This document shows, one piece after another, positions 20,359-29,176 of a stretch of DNA of 64,000 nucleotides (its first letter is position 1; each line of letters begins with the position of its first letter). Position numbers and translations under genes: made by a program. Source of the DNA: Acidobacteriota bacterium (GTDB lineage Bacteria; Acidobacteriota; Vicinamibacteria; Vicinamibacterales; JAKQTR01); the NCBI GenBank assembly GCA_029562975.1, contig JAKQTR010000030.1, positions 372,001 through 436,000 on the forward strand. The letters run 5' to 3'. A model generated the notes under the pieces. The model was not told the origin of the DNA. It did no database searches and saw only the letters and a list, made by a program, of their open reading frames with translations.

Positions 20359-21693
20359 ATGTCTCCAGAAACCGCGCGCCAGCTCGTGCACATCTCCATG
20401 TCGGCCTTCGCGCTCCTGCTGCGCGTGCTGACGTGGTGGCAGGCCGCGCTGTGCGCCGCCGCGGCCCTGGCGTTCAACGTCTTCGTGCTGCCGAGGGTCG
20501 GCGGGAGCAGGCTCGCCCGGCCCGCCGACGCCGTCCGCGGCTACTCGCTCGGCATCGTGCTCTACCCCGTTGCGGTGCTGGCGCTCATCCTTGCCTTTCC
20601 GGCGCGCCTCGACATCGCCGGCGCCGCCTGGGGCATCATGGCCTTCGGCGACGGCGCGGCGACGCTGGCCGGACGGGCGCTGGGCCGCCACCGGCTCCCC
20701 TGGAACCCCGACAAGACGCTCGAGGGGCTGCTGGGCTTCGTCACGGCCGGCGGCGCCTCTGGCGTGTTCCTGTCCTGGTGGATCGCGCCGTCGATTGCGC
20801 CGGCGCCGGCGCCCGCCTTCACCCTGCTGGCGCCGCTTGCCGCAGCCGCCGCCGCCGGGCTGGCCGAGACGCTCCCAATCCAGCTCGACGACAACATCAC
20901 GGTACCGGCCGTGGCGGGCGGCGCCCTGTGGCTGGGCAGCCTGGTCAGCGGCGAGGCCTGGCTGGCCAACGGCAGCGCCGTCGCGGCCCGTCTGGCGCCG
21001 GCAGCGGCGGTGAACACGGTGGCGGCCGCGGCGGGCTGGATTGCCGGCACGGTGCGCGCATCCGGCACCTTCGCCGGCTGGCTCATCGGGGTCGCGGTCT
21101 ACGCCGGGCTGGGGCCGGGGGGCTGGCTGCTGCTGTTCGCGACGTTCTTCGCCGCAGCTGCGACATCGAGGCTCGGCCTGGCGCGCAAGACGCTGCTCGG
21201 GATCGCCGAGGACCGCGGCGGCCGCCGGGGCGCGGGCAATGCCTTCGCCAACACGGGCCTGGCCGCCCTCGCGGCGCTCGCGGCCGTCACCACCCCGTTC
21301 CGCGCGGAAGCCGCCGTGGCGTTCGTCGCCGCCCTGGCGGCCGGCGGCGGAGATACGGTAGCGAGCGAGATTGGCAAGGCCTGGGGCCGGACCACGTATC
21401 TGCCGCTCACGCGGTCGCGCGTGCGGCCCGGCACGCCCGGCGCCGTATCGATCGAGGGCACGGCGGCCGGCCTCGTTGCGGCGCTCGCATTGGCGGCCCT
21501 CGGCGCGTGGCTCGGCCTCGTGCCGTGGTGGACGATCTGGGCGGTCGCGGCGGGGGCGGCGGCGGGGTCGGCGGTCGAGAGCCTGCTCGCCGCCACGCTG
21601 GAAGCGTCCCGGACGCTCAACAACGACGCCCTGAACTTCCTCAACACGGCGACAGCCGCTTCCGTATCCGTCGCGATCACGAGGCTCCTGTGA
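20359..21693 (+). CDS. Fused phytol/polyprenol kinase (VTE5-like) and DUF92 (VTE6-like) membrane protein
   Basis: A 444-residue integral membrane protein made of two families. Residues 1 to about 200 resemble CTP-dependent phytol/dolichol kinases: ARQLVHI at the start and FGDGAATLAGRALGRHRLPWNPDKTLEGLLGF. Residues about 215-444 are a DUF92/TMEM19 domain: SGTFAGW, LLLFATFFAAAATSRLG, GDTVASEIGKAWGRTTYL, PGTPGAVSIEGT and the terminal NNDALNFLNT. In plants these families act in sequence, VTE5 making phytyl phosphate and VTE6 (DUF92) phytyl diphosphate. The fusion predicts two-step activation of an isoprenoid alcohol to its diphosphate. The next gene, a UbiA prenyltransferase, overlaps as GTGA, which fits it as the consumer of that diphosphate. 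Confidence 0.82.
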   Translation: MSPETARQLVHISMSAFALLLRVLTWWQAALCAAAALAFNVFVLPRVGGSRLARPADAVRGYSLGIVLYPVAVLALILAFPARLDIAGAAWGIMAFGDGAATLAGRALGRHRLPWNPDKTLEGLLGFVTAGGASGVFLSWWIAPSIAPAPAPAFTLLAPLAAAAAAGLAETLPIQLDDNITVPAVAGGALWLGSLVSGEAWLANGSAVAARLAPAAAVNTVAAAAGWIAGTVRASGTFAGWLIGVAVYAGLGPGGWLLLFATFFAAAATSRLGLARKTLLGIAEDRGGRRGAGNAFANTGLAALAALAAVTTPFRAEAAVAFVAALAAGGGDTVASEIGKAWGRTTYLPLTRSRVRPGTPGAVSIEGTAAGLVAALALAALGAWLGLVPWWTIWAVAAGAAAGSAVESLLAATLEASRTLNNDALNFLNTATAASVSVAITRLL

Positions 21694-22607
21694 ACGCACC
21701 TTCGCGGCTCCGCACGATTGCCGACTTCGCCCGTCCGTACACGCTCATTGCCCCGTCGCTCGGGTTCGCCTCTGCCGCCGCCACGGCCATCGGGGCCTAT
21801 CCGCGGGAGCCCTGGAGCTGGGGGCTCCTGGCCGCGCCGGCCGTCGGGACCATCATGGCCGCGGTGTTGAACGTCGCCTCCAACGGCCTGAACCAGATCT
21901 TCGACCTGGACATCGACCGCATCAACAAGCCCAGGCGCCCGCTGCCGAGCGGGCGGCTGTCGCTCGGCGCGGCGTGGGCGGTCACGCTCGCCGGCTTCGC
22001 CGCCGCGCTCGGCCTCGCCTGGTTCGTCGCGCCGGGCGGCCGGCACGAATGCTTCTGGATGGTGCTGGCGGCCGCGCTGATGACCGTCGCCTACTCCGCG
22101 CCTCCGCTGCGGACCAAGCGCCTCGGCGTGTGGGCGAACGTCACGATCTGCATCCCGAGGGGGCTCCTGCTGAAGGTCGCCGGCTGGTCCTCGGTGAAGA
22201 CCGCGCTGGGCCTGGAGCCGTGGTACCTCGGGTCCATCTTCGCGCTCTTCCTGCTCGGCGCGACGACCACCAAGGACTTCGCCGACATGGACGGCGATCG
22301 CCGGGGCGGATGCCGCACGCTGCCCCTGCAGTACGGCGTCGCGAAGGCGGCCTGGCTGATCGCGCCGTCCTTCGTGATCCCGTTCGCGCTCATCCCCGCC
22401 GGCGCGTGGGCCGGTCTCCTGACCGGGAGCTTCTGGCTCCTGCAGCTGCTCGGCCTCGTGATGATTGCCTACGGCGCCTACGTCTGTTTCCTGATGCTGC
22501 GCCGGCCCGACAGCCTCGCCGTCGAGGAGAACCACGTCTCGTGGGCGCACATGTACCGCATGATGTTCGTCGCCCAGATCGGGTTCGCGCTGGCCTATCT
22601 GCTTTGA
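21690..22607 (+). CDS. UbiA-family prenyltransferase
   Basis: A 305-residue membrane prenyltransferase that transfers an isoprenoid from its diphosphate to an acceptor. Both Asp-rich Mg-diphosphate motifs are present: [24 protein letters not shown] and [15 protein letters not shown]. Seven to nine hydrophobic helices surround them. The shape resembles chlorophyll synthase, homogentisate prenyltransferase and (geranylgeranyl)glycerophosphate transferases more than canonical UbiA or MenA, but the acceptor is unknown. The GTG start overlaps the kinase-fusion stop (21690-21693). Last gene of the tight SDR-SDR-SDR-kinase-UbiA series; hutU follows after 103 bp, with a possible TACAGT box and its own ribosome site. 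Confidence 0.88.
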   Translation: MNAPSRLRTIADFARPYTLIAPSLGFASAAATAIGAYPREPWSWGLLAAPAVGTIMAAVLNVASNGLNQIFDLDIDRINKPRRPLPSGRLSLGAAWAVTLAGFAAALGLAWFVAPGGRHECFWMVLAAALMTVAYSAPPLRTKRLGVWANVTICIPRGLLLKVAGWSSVKTALGLEPWYLGSIFALFLLGATTTKDFADMDGDRRGGCRTLPLQYGVAKAAWLIAPSFVIPFALIPAGAWAGLLTGSFWLLQLLGLVMIAYGAYVCFLMLRRPDSLAVEENHVSWAHMYRMMFVAQIGFALAYLL

Positions 22608-22710
22608 CCAGCCGAGGGCGCGCCGAGGCGGGGGCGCCGCCGCCTTGCAGGCCGCGCCGCCGAGGCCTACAGTAGGGAGTCACGCGCGCGCCCCAGCGGA
22701 GGTGAGCACC

Positions 22711-24405
22711 ATGGCGATTGACCCCAGGCACGACCCAAGCCGCGTCGTCCGCGCTCCGCGCGGCACGGCGCTCACCTGCAAGAGCTGGCTGACGGAAGCC
22801 CCCTACCGCCTGATCCAGAACAACCTCGATCCCGAGGTCGCCGAGAATCCCCAGGCCCTCGTCGTGTACGGGGGCATCGGCCGTGCGGCCCGCGACTGGG
22901 CCTGCTTCGATGCCATCCTGGACGCGCTCACGGCCCTGGAAGACGACGAGACGCTGCTCGTGCAGTCGGGCAAGCCCGTCGGCGTGTTCCGCACTCATGC
23001 CGACGCGCCTCGCGTGCTCATCGCCAACTCCAACCTCGTGCCCCGGTGGGCGACCTGGGACCACTTCCACGAGCTGGATCGGAAGGGCCTCTTCATGTAC
23101 GGCCAGATGACGGCCGGGTCGTGGATCTACATCGGCAGCCAGGGCATCGTGCAGGGCACGTACGAGACGTTCGCCGAAGCCGGCCGTCAGCACTACGGCG
23201 GCGACTGGGCGGGGCGGTGGATCCTGACGGCTGGCCTCGGCGGGATGGGCGGGGCGCAGCCGCTCGCCGCCACCTTCGCCGGCGCGGCGTCGCTGATTGT
23301 CGAGTGCGACCCGGCCCGGATCGCGGCGCGCCTGCGCACGAAGTACCTGGACGTCCAGGCCGCCGATCTCGACGACGCGCTGGCGCGCATCCGGAGGCAC
23401 TGCGCGCGGCGGGAAGCCGTGTCGGTGGGCCTGCTCGGCAACGCCGCGGAGGTCTTGCCGGAGCTGGTCCGCCGCGCGAGGGCCGGCGGCCCGGTGCCGG
23501 GCCTCGTCACCGATCAGACAAGCGCCCACGACCTGGTGAACGGCTACCTTCCGGCCGGCTGGACGCTCGAGCGCTGGGCGGCCGCGCGCGCGACGCCAGC
23601 CGAGCACGAGGCGCTGAGGGCCGCCGCGGGCCGGAGCTGCGCCGTGCACGTGCGCGCGATGCTCGACTTCAAGGCGATGGGCGTGCCGGTCGTCGACTAC
23701 GGCAACAACATCAGGCAGGCGGCAAAGGACCACGGCCTGGACGACGCCTTCGCGTTCCCCGGCTTCGTGCCGGCCTATGTGCGCCCGCTCTTCTGCGAGG
23801 GCAAGGGCCCCTTCCGGTGGGTCGCGCTCTCCGGCGATCCCGGCGACATCCATCGCACCGACGAGGCGCTGAAGGCGCTCTTCCCCGACAACGCCGGCGT
23901 GCGGCGCTGGCTCGACATGGCCGCCCGGCGCATCAGCTTCCAGGGCTTGCCGTCGCGCATCTGCTGGCTCGGCCTCGGCGAGCGCCACCTGGCGGGGCTG
24001 GCCTTCAACGACATGGTGCGATCGGGGGCGCTGAAGGCGCCGGTCGTCATCGGCCGCGACCACCTCGACGCCGGGTCGGTCGCCAGCCCCAACCGCGAGA
24101 CCGAGGGCATGGCCGACGGCTCGGACGCCGTGTCGGACTGGCCAATCCTGAACGCGCTGCTGAACACCGCCAGCGGCGCGACGTGGGTGAGCGTCCACCA
24201 CGGCGGCGGCGTCGGCATGGGCTACTCCCAGCATGCCGGGCAGGTCGTCGTGTGCGACGGCAGCGAAGCGGCGGAGCGCCGGATCGCGCGGGTCTTGTGG
24301 AACGACCCGGCGTCCGGCGTGATGCGCCACGCCGACGCCGGCTACGCCGCGGCCCTCCGCTGCGCGAAGGCGCACGGCCTGACGCTGCCGATGGCCGGAC
24401 GCTGA
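22711..24405 (+). CDS. hutU: Urocanate hydratase (histidine degradation)
   Basis: Second step of histidine breakdown: urocanate plus water to imidazolone propionate, using tightly bound NAD+. The 564-residue protein has the family's signature blocks. These include [71 protein letters not shown] for NAD binding, and the active-site region [15 protein letters not shown] with its conserved Cys. ATG 22711 is preceded by GGAGGTGAG. Imidazolonepropionase (33631) is 9 kb away and hutH is not seen, so the pathway genes are dispersed. It converges on htpX with a 23-bp gap. Confidence 0.97.
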   Translation: MAIDPRHDPSRVVRAPRGTALTCKSWLTEAPYRLIQNNLDPEVAENPQALVVYGGIGRAARDWACFDAILDALTALEDDETLLVQSGKPVGVFRTHADAPRVLIANSNLVPRWATWDHFHELDRKGLFMYGQMTAGSWIYIGSQGIVQGTYETFAEAGRQHYGGDWAGRWILTAGLGGMGGAQPLAATFAGAASLIVECDPARIAARLRTKYLDVQAADLDDALARIRRHCARREAVSVGLLGNAAEVLPELVRRARAGGPVPGLVTDQTSAHDLVNGYLPAGWTLERWAAARATPAEHEALRAAAGRSCAVHVRAMLDFKAMGVPVVDYGNNIRQAAKDHGLDDAFAFPGFVPAYVRPLFCEGKGPFRWVALSGDPGDIHRTDEALKALFPDNAGVRRWLDMAARRISFQGLPSRICWLGLGERHLAGLAFNDMVRSGALKAPVVIGRDHLDAGSVASPNRETEGMADGSDAVSDWPILNALLNTASGATWVSVHHGGGVGMGYSQHAGQVVVCDGSEAAERRIARVLWNDPASGVMRHADAGYAAALRCAKAHGLTLPMAGR

Positions 24406-24428
24406 GTGGCGCCCCCGGCTCAGGGCGG

Positions 24429-25268
24429 CTACGCCTGGCCGAGCAGTGCGCGGATGCGCGCCTCCGTCGGCGGGTGCGTGCTGAAGAGCGACAGCAGGCC
24501 GTGCACGCTGAACGGCTTGACGATGAACATGTGCGCCGTCGCGGGGTTCGCCTCCAGGGGAACGCGCTTCGACGCGTACTCCAGCTTCTTCAGCGCGTCG
24601 ACCAGGCCGTAGGGCGTGCCCGCGATGGCGGCCCCGCCGGCGTCCGCGCCGAACTCCCGCGACCGCGAGATCGCCGCCTGGATCAGCATCGCCGCCACCG
24701 GCGCCAGGATGACCGTCGCGAGCAGGGCGACGGGGTTCGAGCCGCCCTCGCGATCGTCGCTGCGGCCGCCGCCGAAGAACGCCGCGAACTGCGCCATCCT
24801 CGCCATCATCATGATGGCCGCCGCCAGCGTCGCCGCCACCGACCCGACGAGGATGTCGCGATGCTTCACGTGGGCCAGCTCGTGCGCGATGACGCCCTCG
24901 ATCTCGCGCTCGTCGAGCAGCCTCAGAATGCCCTCCGTGGCCGCCACCGCCGCGTGCGACGGACTGCGCCCCGTGGCGAAGGCGTTCGGCGACGGATCGG
25001 GGATGACGAACACCCTCGGCATCGGCAGGCCGGCCCGCTGGGCCAGCCGCTCGGTGATCTGGAAAAGCGGGTGCCCGGGCCCCACCGGCGTCGCGCGGTA
25101 CATCCGCAGCACGATCTTGTCCGAGAACCAGTACGACGCGAAGTTCATGAGGACGGCGAAGCCGAAGGCCATCACCAGCCCGCCTCGGCCGCCGAAGTAG
25201 TCGCCCAGGACCAGGAGCACGCCGCTCATCAAACCGAGCAGCAAGGCCGTTTTCAGAGTGTTTCCCAT
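24429..25268 (-). CDS. htpX: Zinc metalloprotease HtpX
   Basis: Membrane-bound M48-family protease that degrades damaged membrane proteins in quality control. The 279 residues have two N-terminal helices (about 7-24 and 31-47). The segment FVIPDPSPNAFATGRSPSHAAVAAT follows. The zinc site is HELAH at 129-133, with the third ligand Glu in REFGAD. Two more hydrophobic stretches flank the active site. Upstream, AGGAA lies 7 nt before the ATG, and TAATCT further up may be a -10 box. In E. coli htpX is stress-induced; nothing here shows that directly. Confidence 0.95.
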   Translation of the reverse strand: MGNTLKTALLLGLMSGVLLVLGDYFGGRGGLVMAFGFAVLMNFASYWFSDKIVLRMYRATPVGPGHPLFQITERLAQRAGLPMPRVFVIPDPSPNAFATGRSPSHAAVAATEGILRLLDEREIEGVIAHELAHVKHRDILVGSVAATLAAAIMMMARMAQFAAFFGGGRSDDREGGSNPVALLATVILAPVAAMLIQAAISRSREFGADAGGAAIAGTPYGLVDALKKLEYASKRVPLEANPATAHMFIVKPFSVHGLLSLFSTHPPTEARIRALLGQA

Positions 25269-25511
25269 GTCCGTTCCTGCCTTGTCGAGGGGGCGCAGCC
25301 AGATTACCCCTCACACGAGGCGGCGGCAAGCCCGCCGCCGGGACAGCGCCCTGTCTCTAGGACGCCCGAGCGTGCCCGGCGGTTACGCAGGGCCGCCTGT
25401 GGCCGAGGGGCGGGAATGGAGCCCGGGCATTCCGGGGTCCGACTGGCAGGCCCGTCGGCGCGCCGCAGGGCCCGCATCGCGCACCACGGGCCTGAATCCC
25501 TTCGCGCTCGA

Positions 25512-25517
25512 TATAAT
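25512..25517 (+). promoter_or_regulatory. Perfect -10 box, predicts leaderless mRNA for the gene at 25524
   Basis: A consensus TATAAT with exactly 6 nt to the ATG at 25524; no Shine-Dalgarno sequence and no good -35. The rest of the 255-bp divergent gap back to htpX shows no other recognisable feature. Confidence 0.65.
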
Positions 25518-25523
25518 GCTCGC

Positions 25524-26156
25524 ATGACCTGCCACGGGCGCCTGCTGGCGGTGACGGCCGCCGCGCTGCTTCTCATCTGCTCGGCCGCCGTACGCGCGCA
25601 GCCGCCGGTCGCCCGTCCGCAGCCGCCGCCCGCCGCTCCGGCTGCGAAGGCGCCGGCTCCCGCGCCGCCGGAGGCCGGCGGGGCCGCGCCCCCGCCCGCG
25701 ACGGTTCCCGCGGCGCGCCCGCAGGACGTGGCTGCGGAGCTGGAGCCGCCGTCCGATGCGGCAGCCGGGCAGGACGTGGCGCCGCCGCCCGAGAGCCTGA
25801 ACGCGCCCGTCTATCCGTCGGCCGCGTACCTGGGTTCCTACGACGCCGGCCGGGGCCAGCGTTTCTTTCTGTACGGCACGACCCAGGCGTTCGAGGACAT
25901 CGTGCTGTACTATCGGGGCGTGCTGAAGGGCAGGGGCGATCGCGTGTTCGACGAGCCCGCCACGCATATGTTCGACGTCGGGAAGTACCGCGAGGCCGAC
26001 GTGGCGTTTCCGCCGAGCGTGACGATCAAGAACTATGCGTTCGGCGGATCGCCCGGCCTGCCCAATCCCGTTCCTGGCGCGCAGCCGCCCTACTTCCCGA
26101 CGGTGATCCAGATCGTCACGCCGCCGCCGGCGGCTGCCGGCCGCCGGGTCCCGTAG
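25524..26156 (+). CDS. Secreted Pro/Ala-rich protein of unknown function
   Basis: A 210-residue protein with a clear signal peptide (about 1-25, ending AVRA). A long Ala/Pro-rich linker covers about 26-90. A compact C-terminal domain covers about 92-205 ([43 protein letters not shown]). The C-terminal domain looks folded and conserved in style but I do not recognise a family. Its pattern, a short helix plus strands ending in TVIQIVTPP, suggests a small periplasmic or lipid-facing domain. The start at ATG 25524 directly follows a TATAAT box. It converges on the methyltransferase gene with a 26-bp gap. Confidence 0.75.
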   Translation: MTCHGRLLAVTAAALLLICSAAVRAQPPVARPQPPPAAPAAKAPAPAPPEAGGAAPPPATVPAARPQDVAAELEPPSDAAAGQDVAPPPESLNAPVYPSAAYLGSYDAGRGQRFFLYGTTQAFEDIVLYYRGVLKGRGDRVFDEPATHMFDVGKYREADVAFPPSVTIKNYAFGGSPGLPNPVPGAQPPYFPTVIQIVTPPPAAAGRRVP

Positions 26157-26182
26157 GGGGGCCTGTCGCCCCGGGCCGGGGG

Positions 26183-27367
26183 TCAGGCCAGCTTTCTCAT
26201 GATGAAGCACTTGAGGTAGTAGGTTTCCGGCACGCCCAGAACCACGGGGTGATCGCGGGCCTGCATCCGCTTCTCCATGACGGCCATGCGCGCGCGGGCG
26301 TCCACGGAAGCCTCATAGACGATCTGGCCGAAGGCGGCCTCGTCCACGTGGTAGGAGCAGCTGCACGTCACCAGGGTCCCGCCCGGCGCGAGCAGCTTCA
26401 TGGCGCGCAGGTTGATCTCCTTGTAGCCGGCGCGGGCGCGCTCCACGGCCGCCTTGTTCTTGGCGAAGGCCGGCGGGTCCAGCACGATCGTGTCGAACCG
26501 CTCCCGCGCCCGCTCCATGTCGCGCAGCGCGTCGAAGGCGTTGGCCGCGCGCGCCTCGATCGTGGCGATGCCGTTGCGCGCGGCGTTGATCGCGATGCGG
26601 GCGACAGCGTCCTCGGAGACGTCGAGGGCGACGACGCGGTCGCAGCGGTCGGCCAGCTGCAGCGCGAAGGCGCCGTGGTAGCTGAAGCAGTCGAGCAGCC
26701 GGCCGCGGGCGTATGCGCGGGCGGCGGCGCGGTTCTCGCGCTGGTCGAGGAACAGGCCGGTCTTCTGGCCGTGCCACAGGTCCACCTCGTGCTCGATACG
26801 GCCTTCGCGCACCGTGACAAGCGGGGGCACGCTCCCGGCGAGCGCCTGCACGGCCGAGTCCAGGCCCTCCAGCTCGCGGGCCTTCACGTCGTGGCGCGCG
26901 AGGATGCCCGCCGGGTGCAGCTGCTCCTCCAGCAGGCCGACCAGCGCGGGCAGCATCCGATCCGCGCCCTGCGACAGCGCCTGCACGACCAGGTAGTCGC
27001 CGTACTGATCCACGATGCACGACGGCAGCAGGTCGCCTTCCCCATGGACGAGGCGACAGGCCGTCGCGTCGATGTCGAGCGCCCGCCTGAGCGCGATGGC
27101 GGACGCCAGGCGAGCCCGCCACAGATCGAGGGCGGCCGGGGCCTCGCCCGCGGTGAGCATCCGCAGCGCGATCTGGGAGCGGTCGCTGTAGAGGGCGCGG
27201 CCGAGGGGCCGGCCTCGGGGGCTCCGGACAACCACCGTGTCGCCGCCGGCGGCCCGGGCCTTCACGACGTCCGCGCGGTAGACCCAGGGGTGGCCGCCGC
27301 GGATCCGATCTTCGCCGCGGGCGGTGACAACGGCAACGGGCTCGGTCGGCGGCGGGGAGGCGCTCAT
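26183..27367 (-). CDS. Class I SAM-dependent rRNA methyltransferase, RlmI type
   Basis: A 394-residue enzyme of the family that makes m5C1962 in 23S rRNA. It has an N-terminal PUA-like domain ([11 protein letters not shown]), a middle EEHEA-type domain with [13 protein letters not shown], and a Rossmann methyltransferase domain. The latter contains [16 protein letters not shown] for SAM binding, [15 protein letters not shown] as catalytic motif IV, and [13 protein letters not shown] carrying the conserved Cys of m5C enzymes. Start ATG 27367 is chosen because the PUA homology starts soon after; the longer open frame overlaps the rpiB promoter region. Divergent from rpiB. Confidence 0.88.
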   Translation of the reverse strand: MSASPPPTEPVAVVTARGEDRIRGGHPWVYRADVVKARAAGGDTVVVRSPRGRPLGRALYSDRSQIALRMLTAGEAPAALDLWRARLASAIALRRALDIDATACRLVHGEGDLLPSCIVDQYGDYLVVQALSQGADRMLPALVGLLEEQLHPAGILARHDVKARELEGLDSAVQALAGSVPPLVTVREGRIEHEVDLWHGQKTGLFLDQRENRAAARAYARGRLLDCFSYHGAFALQLADRCDRVVALDVSEDAVARIAINAARNGIATIEARAANAFDALRDMERARERFDTIVLDPPAFAKNKAAVERARAGYKEINLRAMKLLAPGGTLVTCSCSYHVDEAAFGQIVYEASVDARARMAVMEKRMQARDHPVVLGVPETYYLKCFIMRKLA

Positions 27368-27443
27368 GGCTGGGTCCGCGCCGACGGGAACACGGGCCGC
27401 CGCGCGCCCTCCCATCATGCGGAATCCGCCGCGGGAAATCGAG

Positions 27444-27449
27444 TAGAAT
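27444..27449 (+). promoter_or_regulatory. -10 box of rpiB, predicts leaderless mRNA
   Basis: TAGAAT with exactly 6 nt to the GTG start at 27456, and no Shine-Dalgarno sequence between. Same spacing as at 6388 and 25512. Confidence 0.55.
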
Positions 27450-27455
27450 CCGGCT

Positions 27456-27902
27456 GTGCGCATCGCGATCGGTTCGGACCACGCCGGGTTCGCACTCAAG
27501 GAAACCATCAAGACGCTGCTCGACGACCTGGGAGTCCCGTTCGACGATCTGGGAACGGCGTCGGCCGAGCCGGCGGACTATCCGGACTTCGCCGAGGCCG
27601 TCGCGCGCGCCGTCGCCGCGGGGCGGGCGGACCGCGGCATTCTGATCTGCGGGACCGGCATCGGCATGAGCATCGCGGCCAACAAGATCAGCGGCGTCCG
27701 GGCGGCCCTCGCCTGTACCGAGGCCAGCGCGACGCTCGGGCGCGCGCACAACGACGCCAACATCCTGGCCCTCGGCGGGCGCACGACGCCGGCCGCCGCC
27801 GTCCCGAGCATCGTCCGCGCGTTCCTGGCCACCGAGTTCGAAGGCGGACGCCACGGCGCGCGCGTGGCGAAGATCGCGGCCATCGAACGGAAGGATCCGT
27901 AG
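27456..27902 (+). CDS. rpiB: Ribose-5-phosphate isomerase B
   Basis: Interconverts ribose 5-phosphate and ribulose 5-phosphate in the pentose phosphate pathway. The 148 residues start [15 protein letters not shown]. They contain the catalytic Cys65 in [16 protein letters not shown] and the conserved [15 protein letters not shown], all hallmarks of the RpiB/LacAB family. GTG 27456 is supported by family alignment and by the -10 box 6 nt upstream. glyA follows after 2 bp, a pairing seen in many genomes. Confidence 0.95.
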   Translation: MRIAIGSDHAGFALKETIKTLLDDLGVPFDDLGTASAEPADYPDFAEAVARAVAAGRADRGILICGTGIGMSIAANKISGVRAALACTEASATLGRAHNDANILALGGRTTPAAAVPSIVRAFLATEFEGGRHGARVAKIAAIERKDP

Positions 27903-27904
27903 CC

Positions 27905-29176
27905 ATGGAACACATCCTGCCCGCCCGCGGCCTGCGACTGCGGGACGTCGATCCCGATGTCGCCGACGCCATCCGCAACGAAGCGGCGCGCCAGGCCGGG
28001 GGCCTCGAGCTCATCGCCTCGGAGAACTTCGTCAGCCGCGCCGTTCTGGAGGCCACCGGGTCGGTCTTCACGAACAAGTACGCCGAAGGCTACCCTGGCC
28101 GGCGGTACTACGGCGGCTGCGATTTCGCGGACGTCGTCGAGCGCCTGGCCGTGGATCGGGCGAAGGAGCTGTTCGGCGCGGACCATGCGAACGTGCAGCC
28201 TCACTCCGGGGCCCAGGCCAACATGGCCGTCTACTTCACGCTGGTGAAACCGGGCGAGACGGTCCTCGGCATGAACCTGTCGCACGGGGGCCACCTGACG
28301 CACGGGCATCCGTTGAACTTCTCGGGCGCGCTCTACACGATCGTGCCCTACGGCGTCCGCCGGGACGACGAGCGGCTCGACTACGACGAGATCGAGCGGC
28401 TCGCCGGCCAGCACAAGCCGAAGCTCATCATGGTGGGCGCCAGCGCCTACCCGCGCATCATCGACTTTGCCCGCATCCGCGGCATCGCGGACCGCGTCGG
28501 CGCGGCGATGGTCACCGACATGGCGCACATCGCCGGGCTCGTGGCGGGCGGCGTCCATCCCAGCCCGGTTCCCTTCGCCGACTTCGTGACGAGCACGACG
28601 CACAAGACGCTGCGGGGCCCGAGGGCCGGGCTCGTGCTGTGCAAGGCGAAGTGGGCGAAGGAGCTGGATCGCTCGGTGTTCCCCGGCGTCCAGGGCGGCC
28701 CGCTCGTCCACGTCATCGCCGCCAAGGCGGTGTGCTTCCGGGAGGCGCTCCTGCCGCAGTTCGCCGCGTACCAGAAGAAGGTCGTCGCCAACGCGAGGAA
28801 GCTGGCCGAGGTCATCGGCTCCCACGGATTCCGGCTCGTGTCCGGCGGCACGGACACGCACCTCATGCTGGTGGACGTGTTCTCCAAGGGCCTCACCGGG
28901 AGGGAGGCGACGGCCGCGCTGGGCGCTGCGGGCATCACGGTCAACCAGAACACGATCCCGTTCGACGAGAACCCGCCGCTCAAGGCGAGCGGCATCCGCA
29001 TCGGCACGCCGGCCGTGACGACGCGCGGCATGGGCGAGGCCGAGATGGTCCTCATCGGCGACCTCGTTGCGCGCGTCCTGGATGCGCCCGCCGACGGCCG
29101 GGCGCACGCCATGGTGCGCGCCGAGGTGGAAGCCCTGTGCCGCAAGTTCCCGCTTCCCGCGGACCTGCCGGACTAG
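27905..29176 (+). CDS. glyA: Serine hydroxymethyltransferase
   Basis: PLP enzyme converting serine and tetrahydrofolate to glycine and methylene-THF, the main one-carbon source. The 423-residue protein has [14 protein letters not shown], the [14 protein letters not shown] motif, [14 protein letters not shown] and the PLP lysine Lys234 in [13 protein letters not shown]. The downstream [17 protein letters not shown] is also intact. Start ATG 27905 is 2 bp after rpiB. The 3' end overlaps the predicted helicase start by 40 bp in another frame. Confidence 0.97.
   Translation: MEHILPARGLRLRDVDPDVADAIRNEAARQAGGLELIASENFVSRAVLEATGSVFTNKYAEGYPGRRYYGGCDFADVVERLAVDRAKELFGADHANVQPHSGAQANMAVYFTLVKPGETVLGMNLSHGGHLTHGHPLNFSGALYTIVPYGVRRDDERLDYDEIERLAGQHKPKLIMVGASAYPRIIDFARIRGIADRVGAAMVTDMAHIAGLVAGGVHPSPVPFADFVTSTTHKTLRGPRAGLVLCKAKWAKELDRSVFPGVQGGPLVHVIAAKAVCFREALLPQFAAYQKKVVANARKLAEVIGSHGFRLVSGGTDTHLMLVDVFSKGLTGREATAALGAAGITVNQNTIPFDENPPLKASGIRIGTPAVTTRGMGEAEMVLIGDLVARVLDAPADGRAHAMVRAEVEALCRKFPLPADLPD

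Noticed and set aside
26249-27904. Long open frame upstream of glyA in its frame
   Set aside because: Antisense to the RlmI-type gene and out of frame with rpiB; glyA homology starts at 27905.
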